DNA of 32,525 bases from Saksenaea vasiformis B4078 (taxonomy: Eukaryota; Mucoromycota; Mucoromycetes; Mucorales; Saksenaeaceae), in contig JNDT01001315.1 of assembly GCA_000697055.1 (NCBI GenBank), positions 1-32,525 of the forward strand, given 5' to 3'. Both the position numbers and the translations under genes were made by a program. Below, piece after piece: positions 1-10,714 of the stretch (position 1 is the first letter of the stretch; each line of letters opens with the position of its first letter). The notes below the pieces were generated by a model that was not told the origin of the DNA, searched no databases, and saw only the letters and a list, made by a program, of their open reading frames with translations.

Positions 1-618
1 CTTGTATACGCTTTTGGCCTAGATGGAATGAGCAAAAGATCAAGAAGAGGAGCCCTAGCACCCATGGATCACAAGATTGCCAACGCACTGTATCGGAAAA
101 TAAAGCAACGTAGTCGCGGTCGTGAAAACAAGAATATTGATATCTGTACAAGAGCTGATGAGTACCAAACCTCGAAAGTATGTTGTTACTGTTCTAAGCG
201 AGGCAGCGAGCGGCATGTCAGGTTTCTCCGGCGACCACCCATGGTACCAGTGCAAGACGAAGCTCGATTAGAAGGTGGCCTTGAAAAGGTGATGAGAGTA
301 GTCTGTTGTCAGAGTTGTAATCGAGCGTTCCACCGGGATGGCAATGCAGCGGACAACCAGACGACTATCGCCCAATACATGTTGCAGTTTCAGCAACGTC
401 CGCGTTGGTTCATCCGGCCGACAAGACGTCAGGAAGAAGGAAGCGAAGAAGAAACCACAGTGATAGCCAGCGAAGTTCAGACCACGGTTGAACCACCCTG
501 GTCTCAGCAAAGCATTTTTCAACAAGCACAGGAAGCAGAATCGTCACAAGAACCACTAAGACGATCAGCAAGGCTACAACAGAAAAGACAAAAAAGGATC
601 CACGAGCCAAGTGGATAG
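1..618 (+). CDS. Fanzor-type (TnpB/OrfB-like) RNA-guided nuclease, C-terminal part, 5' end outside window
   Basis: The frame is open from base 1 to the TAG at 616-618, so only the C-terminal ~205 codons are visible. Numbering from the first Met (nt 28), there is a DEYQTSK motif (44-50), a CxxC (C52, C55), a second CxxC (C94, C97) and HRDGNAADN (102-110). This is the arrangement of the OrfB/TnpB zinc ribbon inserted in the RuvC nuclease domain, followed by the last RuvC aspartate (D104). Fanzors are the eukaryotic TnpB homologues, RNA-guided DNA nucleases carried by transposons. The Glu of DEY could be the relocated catalytic Glu described for Fanzors; that is inference. After the nuclease core come ~85 low-complexity residues ending in a basic RRSARLQ...KRQKR stretch, a possible nuclear localisation signal. 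The N-terminal half and the first RuvC motif are not in the window, so intactness cannot be judged. Confidence 0.8.
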   Translation, partial: LVYAFGLDGMSKRSRRGALAPMDHKIANALYRKIKQRSRGRENKNIDICTRADEYQTSKVCCYCSKRGSERHVRFLRRPPMVPVQDEARLEGGLEKVMRVVCCQSCNRAFHRDGNAADNQTTIAQYMLQFQQRPRWFIRPTRRQEEGSEEETTVIASEVQTTVEPPWSQQSIFQQAQEAESSQEPLRRSARLQQKRQKRIHEPSG

Positions 619-1196
619 GGCTTCCACGCCCGGTACTTGGTAAGCACTATTGAACCTCCTGGGCCGTCTCCTTTCATACTCACCAACCAAATTATTCACG
701 CGTCTTGCATGAGCTTGGCGAGGGACTGGGTATTGCGCTGTTGAAGGTCTAAACAGGTTCGTGGATGCGTCAATTCAAACAATTGCAACACGGCAGCTCA
801 TATCATCCATTAGCGTCAAGCTTAGCTTCTCAATTCCGCCAAGCAGATTTGCAAGATGCGACTTTATTTTTTGAAAAAACAGTACAGGACCAAAAAAAAA
901 GAAAAGAAAAGCTGGTCATGCACAGAGGCAAAACATCGTCAATTTGACATCATACTATGACACATAAATTTTTGCATATGAATAGGATGTACGGCGCTTT
1001 GTTTCAATATGATATTACTCATTCTTCTTCTAACAAAGGAGCATCTGCAAAAGGGAATCCGCGCAAACGGCATACGAAAAAAAAAAAAAAAATTTGACTT
1101 GGCGCGCTTGTTCAGCCGTGACTGCACCATCACCGTTCAAAAAAGAAAAAGAAAAAAAAGTGGTGCCAGTCGACCTTCCCGTTACTGTATACATCA
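619..1196. other. Spacer between Fanzor fragment and RCC1
   Basis: No supportable gene. The first ~150 bases are mixed-composition. From ~880 the sequence is A-rich, with several A-runs in front of the RCC1 start. In TnpB/Fanzor loci the guide RNA and element end usually lie just 3' of the nuclease, so this is where they would be expected, but I see no clear terminal repeat. Confidence 0.4.
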
Positions 1197-2676
1197 ATGG
1201 CACTGCCGCCCGGTATGTATCCTACTTGATCAGCATTGGCTTGCTTCAGTGCTCATCTGCTTTTGTGTTGATATATTTTTCTTCAATAGCCAAAAGACAA
1301 CGACTCGCAGTTGGACGCCAGGCGTCCGGCATCCCCATCCACGCCGTACCACAGCTTCCAACACAGACCGGTGAGGTCTTCGTCTTCGGTAGTGGAGATA
1401 CGGGTCAGCTGGGACTAGGAGAGGATATGCTTCTTCGCAAAAAACCCATGCCTCTGCGTGCCCTAGCTAATGAGGCTATCGTTGACGTTGCCTGTGGCGG
1501 GCTACACACGCTTGTAGTTACTGCGACAGGTCGTGTAAGTGGAACAAACATGGAAAAACGGGACTGCAGCATAGGATGTTAAACAAATGTTCAATAGGTC
1601 TGGAGCTGGGGTTGTAACGACGAACAGGCTTTGGGAAGAAAGGGTGATGAATTTTTCCCTGCGGTGATCGAACAGCTTGAAGGAATTCATATCGTGAAAG
1701 TTGCCTGTGGTGACTCAATATCCATGGCTCTTTCCGATCAAGGAAAATTATACGTATGGGGAACCTTTAGGGTACGTAGAATGAATCGAAAAGAGAAAAA
1801 AAAACACTTGTTCATCTATCAGGGCTTTTTTTCTTTCTTTCTTTTTAGTGCGCGGAGGGTAGCCTAGGATTTGCTCGAGGCGTTAGAAAACAGGAATTTC
1901 CTATCTTGTTCGAACCTCTGCGGAACAGCGTGATTGTCGATATTGCTGCCGGAAGTGATCATTGTTTGGCACTGACAGATACTGGACGCGCCTATTCGTG
2001 GGGTAACGGCGAGCAGGGTCAGCTGGGCCGAACTGTGTTGGCACGCCACAAAGTGATTGGTCTGACACCGGAAACGATCCCTGTCCAAAACGTAAAGACA
2101 ATCGGTGCTGGTTCCTATACTTCCTTTGTAGTCACCGAGGCGAACGAGTTATACGTGTTTGGTCTCAACAACTACCAACAGTGCGGTCTTCTTACAGACG
2201 ACAATCCTCGTGCACCTGCTACAGTGAAATCACCCACTTTGGTCAAAGGCTTGGTTGGCGAAGGACAGATCAAATCGGTTGTGGCGGGCGAACATCATTC
2301 CCTGGTATTGATGGAGAGCGGGAGCGTTTTTGCTTTTGGAAGAGCCGACTCATCGCAGTTGGGCTTGCCAGCAGAGACGATCAAGAAGTACGGCAGTGAA
2401 AGTGCGTCGGAATTCAAAGCTGCTATTGGCTATCCTCAACGCATTCCGGGTCTGGATCGTATCGTGGAAATCGCCAGCGGTAGCAACCACGCAATCGCAG
2501 TTGATCAGGACGGTGTGGCACGCACGTGGGGATTTGGCGAGTCAGGCGCTTTGGGCAATGGGTCAGACGAAGACGAAGAGATTCCAGCTATTTTGACAGG
2601 ACAAAAACTAGAAGGTTACCAGGTTCTCAAGGTTGCGGCTGGTGCTCAACATACAGTCATCTTGGCCACGAAATAG
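1197..2676 (+). CDS. RCC1: RCC1 / Pim1-type Ran guanine nucleotide exchange factor
   Basis: Four exons: 1197-1212, 1290-1534, 1598-1771, 1849-2676; phases agree and give 420 aa, the usual RCC1 length. The protein is a seven-bladed propeller of RCC1 repeats: GEVFVFGSGDTGQLGLG opens the first, followed by repeated [VY].[VST]WG..., ACGDSISMALS, AAGSDHCLALT, GAGSYTSFV, AGEHHSLVL, ASGSNHAIAVD and AAGAQHTVIL blade ends. RCC1 binds chromatin and loads Ran with GTP, setting the nuclear-cytoplasmic Ran gradient and guiding spindle assembly. The first coding exon is only 16 nt (MALPP plus one base). It was chosen because the basic KRQR tail of exon 2 joins it in frame across a canonical GTATGT...CAATAG intron. 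Its 3' end faces the PROPPIN gene 270 bases away. Confidence 0.94.
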
Positions 2677-2946
2677 GCTTTTTTTTTGTTGTTCCTTCTT
2701 CTTCCTTAGCTTCGCATCTTCTCTCATTTGACAAACATCTATGAACAACCTTGCTGTATCAGCCCCATTTACATTCACAAGGAGAAAAAAAAAAAGAAAA
2801 AAGAAAGAAAGAACCAATCATTTTGTGCATGGTCTCAGCGTGGAATCTTTGTTCACTAGAGAAGGATAGGGTTTTTCGTCGTCAAGTGCTGACGGGTTGG
2901 GCACGTATCATTTATGAGTATATATAATTTAAGCTGTGGTGTTTTT

Positions 2947-4516
2947 TTATTTATCCAGGAAGCGTTCATACGAATCGTGAGAACATTCTCCGCCTTTGCG
3001 TGGATCGAAATAGAACTTGTAGCAAGTGCCGTCAGCGCAAATGGCTGTAATATAAGAGAAAGACAAAAAAAAAAAAGCTCAGTACAAAACTCACATTCAA
3101 ACAAATAATAAGGAACAAAACTTGCCCAAGACAGTGTATTTCTCATCTCCAAAAGCAACAATGCACCGGCTTTCTGTGATGATTTTTGCATGTGCAAAAC
3201 TCCATTCACTGCTGAAGTATTTTGGTAGAAGATCCTTCATAAAGCTTAAGCTGCTTCCGCGATTTCCACTATGCGTCAGACCAAACGTAGATGGTGACTG
3301 CATAGGCTGAGCTATCATCTCGCCATAGTATGGGCCGCGCGGTTTGTGGTCATACATAGTTACAACGGACGGATCCAGATTGAAGATATGAATCGTTCCC
3401 TTGTCGGAAGAGACACACAATCGTGTTGAATCTTGGTTAAATGCAATGGAATAAATCTCTGCTCGATCCATGCCTCGCCGCAGCTCGTTACACAGTTGAT
3501 TGGTTGCAAGGTCAAATACGCGTATCAGCGTCCCTTTGTCGCTGGCAGTGGCACATTTGGTTCCATCATGATTCAACGCAACGCAACTCAGCTTACCCGA
3601 GTGTGCAGTAATAATCCTTACGTTGGTTGTGGTTTGATGGCGACGTTTCTCTGATAAGGATGATAATGAAGGAGGAGGGGAGTGAGAAGAAGGAGCGTTA
3701 GAAGAGGTAACTGTATCGGCGTAGAGCGTATTGGATGTCATGCGATTGGGATCTCCATCCACGTAGGGCCTTTGTATATCATCTGGAGGCCAGGTATAGC
3801 CTAGTGTATCCAAATCGATGATCTGTAAATGGCCACGTTGCCGTGCAGGGATGGCGAGAATGGCATGCGTTGAAGAAGCGGAAACGGCAGCAAGACCTGA
3901 TAAACCATGGATATCAGCAACAGCTATCTTCCCTCTTTTTTCTTTTTTCCACTGACTTCTTACCGCTCTCATTATCGATCGTATCAAATGTATGAAGAAG
4001 TTGCGGACGGACACCGAAACGATAGACAAACACCTTGTTTGACAGGACGATAGTCAATCTTTTTTTTTTTTTTGGTGTTAGATGAGTTTATGGGATTTAC
4101 TGTATGCTTCTTTTTTTCTTTTACCTATCCCGTCTTAGTTTTACGTTTTTGACTTCACTTTTGAACTCCAACTGAACGACAGGTTTTGCTTTGATGCTAT
4201 CATATATGATCACCTTTGTCGGAGGATATCTGGGGTTCCGTCCCCCACCAACCAGTGCTAAATAGTTTGTTCGGTACAGCATTTCCACCAAAGCAATACC
4301 ACCATCGTCGGTTTCTATTCCATTATCAGTGACACTCTACTTCCATTCGGGTAATGTATACGGACCATTACGGGCTTGTTCAACAAGCGGTTCGCAATTA
4401 TAAACCCGAAATCCGTTGTCTAAACCAATGGCAAAGCAACCATAGTCCTGATTAAAGCCAGCATATAATAGTCCACGGGCATCGTTAACATTGGAAGAGG
4501 CACGAGTGAGATTCAT
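2947..4516 (-). CDS. HSV2: PROPPIN, WIPI3/WDR45B-Hsv2 type, phosphoinositide-binding WD-repeat autophagy protein
   Basis: Minus-strand exons 4516-4372, 4314-4125, 4058-3964, 3896-3126, 3044-2947 give 432 aa. The N-terminus begins MNL and soon reads [14 protein letters not shown] and NGFRVYN, close to animal WIPI3. [16 protein letters not shown], a [18 protein letters not shown] blade ([13 protein letters not shown]) and the PROPPIN LRRG motif (about 282-285), which binds PI3P/PI(3,5)P2, follow. The C-terminus has WSFAHAKI and [14 protein letters not shown]. PROPPINs act on autophagosome precursor and endosomal membranes. Compared with human WIPI3 (344 aa) it has low-complexity loops near residues 180-235 and 310-345. 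The last intron (3125-3045) has a GC donor: only GC-AG splicing keeps the conserved TVLAICADG frame. Intron 3 has a poly-A acceptor. An overlapping uORF precedes the start. Confidence 0.93.
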
Positions 4517-4728
4517 TGTATGACTAAAAAAAAAAAAGGAAAAAAGAGAGAGAGAAAAGGGAAGTTTAAGCAAAGAAAAAGACAGCCTGGGATGCAGGAC
4601 AAAAAAAATAGATATAAAAAAAAAGGAAAGGGTCGGTCCGCTTTTCTTTTACCTCGGAGAGCGACAGAAGGAGAACTGCGGGAAGACGTGACATAGTCCT
4701 TGCTACGTTTATTCGATTTAACTTGCAT
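4513..4728 (-). promoter_or_regulatory. Candidate uORF overlapping the PROPPIN start codon
   Basis: An upstream ATG at 4728 begins a frame with a good 129-nt intron (donor at 4652, poly-T acceptor ending at 4524). Spliced, it encodes 28 codons and stops at a TGA (4515-4513) that overlaps the main ATG as ATGA. Because 129 is divisible by three, the unspliced version (71 codons) ends at the same TGA. It cannot be an N-terminal extension of the main protein. If the transcript starts upstream of 4728, re-initiation at ATGA would control translation. Confidence 0.45.
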
Positions 4729-5198
4729 TCACTACTTCCACTTTTATGCCTATTTCACTTGCCGCTCTCTTTTCCCTCTCTGTCGCTTTAGCTTAGTACC
4801 TTTTTGTCAACCTGCATTGATATTCCTGTGATCTCCACATTATCCCATCTCTGTACAACATACCCACCCTGGCGACTGCCACTACCCGCCTGGGTCCGCT
4901 TTCCACACCCACTGATCTGCGTTTCGGCTTTCTTTACTCTACCCAATCAGATGACCTTTTCTGGTACCGACAGCTATGTTTTACCTACTTTTGCATAGAC
5001 GTAACAAAAGCTGCAATCCATTCTAGACACCAAGATAGTACTACGTCTTTATGTTATACGCCTGTCCATTGTATCCCTGATGAACTAACTTTTTTTTTAC
5101 CAGTGTTGTATCGGAGTTCCATGTAGGTCTGCTTCATCCATTCTTTTCCTTTTTTTTCACACTCATTTTTTTTCTTTTTTTGGTTACGTGAAACCAAA
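4729..5198. other. Divergent promoter region between PROPPIN and REX1-B genes
   Basis: No gene supported. The stretch is pyrimidine-rich on the plus strand, with several C/T-rich blocks (4740-4930) and T-runs (5090-5180) just before the REX1-B start. It must hold both promoters; I do not recognise a TATA box or a specific operator. Confidence 0.4.
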
Positions 5199-5754
5199 AT
5201 GACGGACAACGAAGCACTCGAACAGCTTCGAGCATTGTCCAAGGCACAATCTACGCGCATAGCTTTGTACAAAGAGTTCAATGAGTATGTTTTCCTTTTC
5301 TACTCATCCATGGTTCAGCCGGTGAATAAAACACATTCCATAGCGCATTTGACGATTACCTTGCAGAAAAATGTCCTGCAGAACAATATTACTCGATCTG
5401 CGGAATCGTGACTGAGGGATTTGAAGAAGTTTCTCTGGAAATTCAAGCGATCGAACGGGCACTAGTCGAATCGCGGAATGATCTTGCACAACTCGTGCGT
5501 CGTCTCCAGAATGCTGAAAAACAAAAGCTGCATAGAACAGCCAAGCTTCAAATCCTGACTATCGAGTCGCGTACAGGTGATTTGGATTATGATGAAACAA
5601 TCCAGCAACATCGACAACAGTAAGCAAAGAAAACTTACAAGTAAACTTACCAAGCTGTAACTTTTTCAATAGGCTCCAACAAGCATTGACTGAAATACAG
5701 GAGATATGGGATGAGATAAGACAAGAAATGGCCGAATTGTCGTACACAGATTAA
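5199..5754 (+). CDS. REX1BD: REX1-B domain protein (Required for excision 1-B family)
   Basis: Exons 5199-5284, 5344-5619, 5673-5754 give 147 aa, close to the family's length. The protein is all-helical and coiled-coil-like. It carries the pattern LRALSKAQSTRIALYKEF, a Y-rich segment, VTEGFEEVSLEIQAIERAL and LVRRLQNAEKQKLHRTAKLQ, which resembles the DNA_repr_REX1B domain named after Chlamydomonas REX1-B, needed for excision repair. The molecular role in fungi is not known to me. Introns have GTATGT and GTAAGC donors and CATAG/AATAG acceptors, and phases close perfectly. The gene faces TIM8 with only 101 bases between stop codons. The assignment rests on pattern recognition of a short, divergent family, so it is less certain than its neighbours. 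Confidence 0.75.
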
Positions 5755-5855
5755 AAAAAGAAAAAAGGACACCCTGAAAAAACGGACGTTTTTCTTTTTC
5801 GTTTCTTTTTAATGAAATGTACAGTTCTATCTACCAGAAGGGTCTATAGTTAAGT

Positions 5856-6220
5856 TTAGATAGCCGAGCTTCTCAAGTCTTCGAGACGCTTCACAATGAA
5901 CAGACTGGTGTCAAGGAAACGTTCAACGCAGTTGGACAAACAGGCTTCTTCGCTGCGGTCAAGCTTGTTGTTCACCTTGCTAATGCATTTGTCCTATAAA
6001 ATACTACATGAGTGCTGCCATTCGTTTGTTTCTCCATTTAGGTTTACCCAGCAGGTATCAGTGAGGCTGTGAACGGTTTGCTGAATACGGGCCTTGGCGT
6101 TCTCGGCTTCAAGGAACTGATTCAAAACAGATAAGAATTTTATAAATCGGATTGCTTTTTATAGCTCACTTGAGCAAGTTCACGTTGATCGTGTTCAGAG
6201 AATTGGGGTTGCTGCGACAT
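5856..6220 (-). CDS. TIM8: Mitochondrial intermembrane-space chaperone Tim8
   Basis: Three minus-strand exons, 6220-6170, 6116-6048 and 5993-5856, encode 85 aa, typical for a small Tim. The twin CX3C signature is present: CWDKC in the first helix and CLSNC in the second, followed by VERFLDTSLFIVKRLE, which is characteristic of Tim8/DDP1. Tim8 pairs with Tim13 as a hexamer that escorts hydrophobic precursors such as Tim23 across the intermembrane space. Import depends on oxidation of the four cysteines by the Mia40/Erv1 relay. All introns are GT-AG. The second intron splits the first CX3C motif between W and D. The small size and three exons mean that simple open-frame searches miss it. Confidence 0.95.
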
Positions 6221-7359
6221 GGTGTGTACGTGTTGGAAAACAGAACCTGGGTTGTTTTTTTTGTGTGTCGCGAGTATGTCGGTGGCTTTTTGAAGAAAAT
6301 GGTCACTTGAATTTGCTAGTGGGATGAATCACCACTCAACTCACTCCGAACTCATTAAGGGGAAAAGAACCAACGCCCTTAGTACCGCGCAACGCTACAG
6401 TTCCAGTCCTATTGATAACCGTCCAATTTTTTTTTCAACGAATATTTTAGTGCGCCTAGCAATTCCAAGCTGATAGCCATCTTTAGAGAAAACGGATAGC
6501 TCTCTTGACCTCATGCCCCATATTCTGTTTATTCATGTTTCAGCTATTCATGTCACCCACTCCAGACCTTATCTTGATACGTTTGCCTTGGGCACCATAT
6601 CAAGTCTACCTGCTCGGAAACGTAGTAAGGTTTAGGGCTAGTTTCGGTAGTTGTGCGACTGTGCAAGGCACAGCCCGTAAAAGATCGTCGCTATCTGTGT
6701 AAGTTTCTCGTGAAAGGTCGCGTACCCCTCGAGCCAGCGACGCTAACCCTCACCGGCCTACGCCTGGCGTTCTCTGCTCGTTGATCATCAGAAAAGTGTG
6801 TGGGCAAAAAAGCGCGTAAGCTATATCTGCGCGCTTCTTGAGGCTAAGTTGGTGTTGACTTGTATCTGTGCATTAATGACCGTGTGGTTCTATACGTGCA
6901 TATAAGGTACCTGCTTTTATGTCAGTCCGTATATATTAAACAAATAAAAATGAACTGATCAATGAGGGGATTCAAGTAGAAGCTCTATTTATTTGCAAGG
7001 TCCTATACGACCTAAAGGCTCCGTGGGGACTCGCTACATAAAGGCGCGATGGTACTTTTTCGTTGTAGAAAACATTTCGTAGAATGGTAACATGTGCATG
7101 GTCTGAACTGCCAACGCAAAACCTACTTTATCAAAAATACCTGGTATACACAGAATTTGCTGTCAGGTCCTAACTAGGTTAAGACACTTTCGAAGAACAA
7201 GAGGGCGCGGGGTGCAACCAGTGCGGTGCGAGATAGACAAAAAAAATCGAGCATGTGATTCTCCATGTGACGTTGACACATCGATTTCACAGAAGTTGGG
7301 CTTACCCCTCTTTTTTCTCGCTTGCTTTACTTCTTTCCTCCATTGTTTCCGTCTTTGTC
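6221..7359. other. Intergenic region between TIM8 and ETFA (divergent)
   Basis: About 1.1 kb with no supportable gene. It contains the two divergent promoters. Mixed base composition and lack of low complexity at 6480-7200 would fit a decayed insertion, but no open frame, tRNA or terminal repeat was recognised. Confidence 0.4.
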
Positions 7360-8750
7360 ATGTTCTCCACCACTGCTCGTATTGCTCTCAAGGTATGGGG
7401 AGAAAAAAAAAGCCATGAAAACGAGCTCGTTCTCTTTTCCTGAACCCTGTGAAGAATGATAAGCTTAACGGTATGGTTGATAGACACGACCTTTGTTCGC
7501 CCAACGCTTTTATGCAACCGGAGCTGGCAATGCTCTTTTGTTTGTCGAGCACAAAGATGGTGTTATTGGTGGCGCGACATTGAATGCTTTGACTGCTGCC
7601 AAGAAGGTTGGCAATGTCACCGCGCTTGTCGCTGGTGATGCGCCCGAGGGTGTTGCCAAGGAAGTAGCCAAGTATGCCGGTGTCTCCAAGGTCATCACCG
7701 CGACCGATGCTGCTTATGCCAAGGGTCTTCCCGAGGACGTTGCTCCCTTGTTAGTTGAAGTACAGAAGAAGTATGGTTTTACTCACTTGTTTGCCGGCCA
7801 CACTGCCCTGGGCAAGAACGTGTTCCCACGCGCAGCTGCACTTTTGGACGTCGCTCCTGTCTCTGATATTACTGGTGTTGAGAGCGAAGACACCTTTGTG
7901 CGTCCCATCTATGCTGGTAAGGAAGAAAGAAATAGGGGAGGAGAAAAAAGGATCGGACTGGATTTGCTAATCTAAAACTTATGGTTGTGGATAGGTAATG
8001 CTGTTGCCACCGTCAAGTCCAATGACTCGATCAAGTTTGTTACTGTCCGTGGTACTGCCTTTGAAGCCGCCGAGGCTTCCAACGACGCCTCCTCCGTCAC
8101 TGTGGAGGCTGCTCCAGAAGCCGAAAAGCCTGCCTTGACCCAATGGTTGAGCGAGGAGATCCAAAAGAGCGACCGTCCTGATCTTGGCACCGCTAAGCGC
8201 GTTATTAGCGGTGGCCGTGGTATGAAGAATGGCGAAAACTTCCAACTGTTGTACTCCTTGGCTGATAAGATTGGTGCTGCTGGTACAGATCACGTGGCTG
8301 TGAGAAACTGAAGGAAAACTCATCATTTCTTTTTTTTTGCCTATTAGTTGGTGCTTCTCGTGCGGCCGTCGATGCAGGTTTCGTCGACAACTCGTTGCAG
8401 GTCGGTCAGACCGGAAAGATTGTTGCACCAGGTTAGTTAGAGAAATAAGAGAAACTGGGTTACATGCTAACATTTTTTTTTCTCGCATAGAACTTTACAT
8501 TGCTGTTGGTAAGCAAATGGCCATCGTGGGAAAAAAAAAAAAGAGGCAGGAGCGGAGAAGAGAGACTGATGAAATTTCTTTTTTAGGTATCTCTGGTGCC
8601 ATCCAGCATCTTGCTGGTATGAAGGATTCTAAGACCATTGTGGCCATCAACAAGGATGCCGATGCACCTATTTTCCAGGTTGCTGACTATGGTCTTGTTG
8701 AAGATCTGTTCAAGGCAGTTCCTGAATTGACCGAAAAAATTGACAAATAG
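7360..8750 (+). CDS. ETFA: Electron transfer flavoprotein alpha subunit, mitochondrial
   Basis: Six exons, 7360-7392, 7484-7916, 7995-8282, 8348-8431, 8491-8508 and 8587-8750, give 339 aa. The first ~24 residues ([11 protein letters not shown], then [12 protein letters not shown]) form an arginine/hydroxyl-rich mitochondrial presequence. The N-terminal domain starts [10 protein letters not shown]. The C-terminal FAD domain has [35 protein letters not shown] and the ETF-alpha signature [17 protein letters not shown] ending in IVAIN. With ETF beta it accepts electrons from acyl-CoA and other matrix dehydrogenases and passes them to ETF-ubiquinone oxidoreductase. Exon 5 is an 18-nt microexon (ELYIAV) inside the most conserved FAD-binding segment. 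All splice sites are GT-AG and phases match. Confidence 0.97.
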
Positions 8751-9006
8751 ATGTAGAAACGTAACGATATTGCTTTTTTTCATGCCCCTACTTTCTTTAT
8801 ATAAACCGTTGTATTGCGATCCAAAGGAAAAAAAAAGGATGGGAAAGATGCGCTAAGAAACATTCTTTAATAGGGAAGATGGATGTACTTTTTTTTTAAA
8901 AAAAAATGATAATGATAGTCGTTAATAGTGGAAACATACAGATCACCATGCCAGTAAATGCGGGGAGAAAAAAAATAAAAATAAAAAGTAAAGAGAAGGA
9001 TGGAGT

Positions 9007-10670
9007 TTAGTCGTCATCGTCGTCGTTTGCTCCGTTCTGCATTTTGCTGACGGTTAAGAAATTGACATACTGATTAAACAGTGTGGTATTAGCATTAAAT
9101 GCTCGAAAGACTTTTTCCACTCCCCGAGCATCAAAATGCTTCACACCATAAACCCGGGATGCCTGGTATTCCAATTTGAAAGTCAACTTTCCACTCGCAT
9201 TGGCTTCTTCAAGATCGGCATAGTACTGGTACCAGTCTCGGATAGTACCTATCGGATACCTAGATCGCTTAAGCAAAAAAAAACAGATAAAACAGGTAAA
9301 AAAAAAAAAAAGAGCTTACTCTTTTCCTGTCACTTCGTATTCGTAGATACGAATGGCGGGATTGTTGACAGGTACAATGGAAGGAGCATTGAACAGGACA
9401 GTTTTGACCTCTGCGTCTAACTGTGGATGCTGATAAGCCAACGCAGGTACATGCTGGCTGTTCCCCATGACAACGGTTAATTGATCATCTATACGCGTCA
9501 GTTCGTTAGCAGACACGACATGAAAGAAGAGGTAAGGATCGACCTACTGTTGAAGTGACCGGCAAAGTGGGCAGCGATCAAGTCGTTGTAGGTTGCCAAG
9601 ATATCCATGTATTTGGTATAACAGAACTCCTTGTAGAACCGTTTGTCCGTTTTGCCGTTTGGTGGCACGTGCGCACTGATAGGCCCATTAAGCTGCATGT
9701 ACGGAAGGAAAAGAAGGGGGGACGGACTTACATCAAATAAACTTTATCGCCAAGTCGACGTGCATCATCCAGCACCTGGATCAGCCACTTTAGATGAATC
9801 GTTCCAGGGCTCTGGGCATCGATGCAGTCGGGAAGTTTTTTGTTCTTTTTTAGTAACAGCATCGTATTCATGCTGACGACGCGTAGATGAGGCGACAGTC
9901 GCTGCATAAAATATCCACCTTGCGCAAAATCACTGGTTAAATTGAGTCCAAAAGGTCGCCAGATAGATTGAATATCCCTGTACTGTGAATCATTTGGCAG
10001 GACGACGTTGTTGTCATAGACGTCATTATTCCCAATGGCCGGTATCTTTTCTTTACTGGGTTAAACAATGTCTTGTTTTGGAAAAATGAAGGGCAAAAAC
10101 TTACGCATCGAACGGACCGAAGATTATATGCCTGATTAAAGTATTGAACGATTATTTTCTGACCGTCTAACACCTCCTTTTCCGTTCTCGGTAATAATAA
10201 CTTGTCACGGTTCTTGAATAAAAAAAGAAAAAAGAAAAAAAAATGAGTGAGTACCGAAAGGGCGTGCGGTCTGTTCCCTTTGCTTATTCTTACATGGCGT
10301 GCAGAGTCACCGGTATAAAGTATAAAATCGACATTCTGTAAATATTTTTTCATAAAATCAAAAGCTGCTTGAATCTACAAAAGGTCAAATAGTTTCAGTA
10401 CCATTGCATTTCATGTACCTTATCAATGGTTACCAAAATGGGGGGCGCATCACATTTACTACCCAGAGCGCCAAACCTGCCCGCGCCATTATTACTGACA
10501 CCTTGTCGATGGCACCATTCCGCCGGATCAGAACCGACGACATAATGGGTATCGATATGAAAATCTAACATACATTGTGTCATTTTTTATTACAATCGAC
10601 AACAGGTCATTTACCAGTCACCTGCATAAATCGGCCTGTCAACGCTGAAGCTGGTATTATGCCGAGCATT

Positions 10671-10714
<44 letters not shown>

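Noticed and set aside
4315..4371. In-frame TAG after the first conserved PROPPIN block, suggesting a pseudogene
   Set aside because: A 57-nt GT-AG intron removes it and joins EQA to QTDDGG in the conserved frame.
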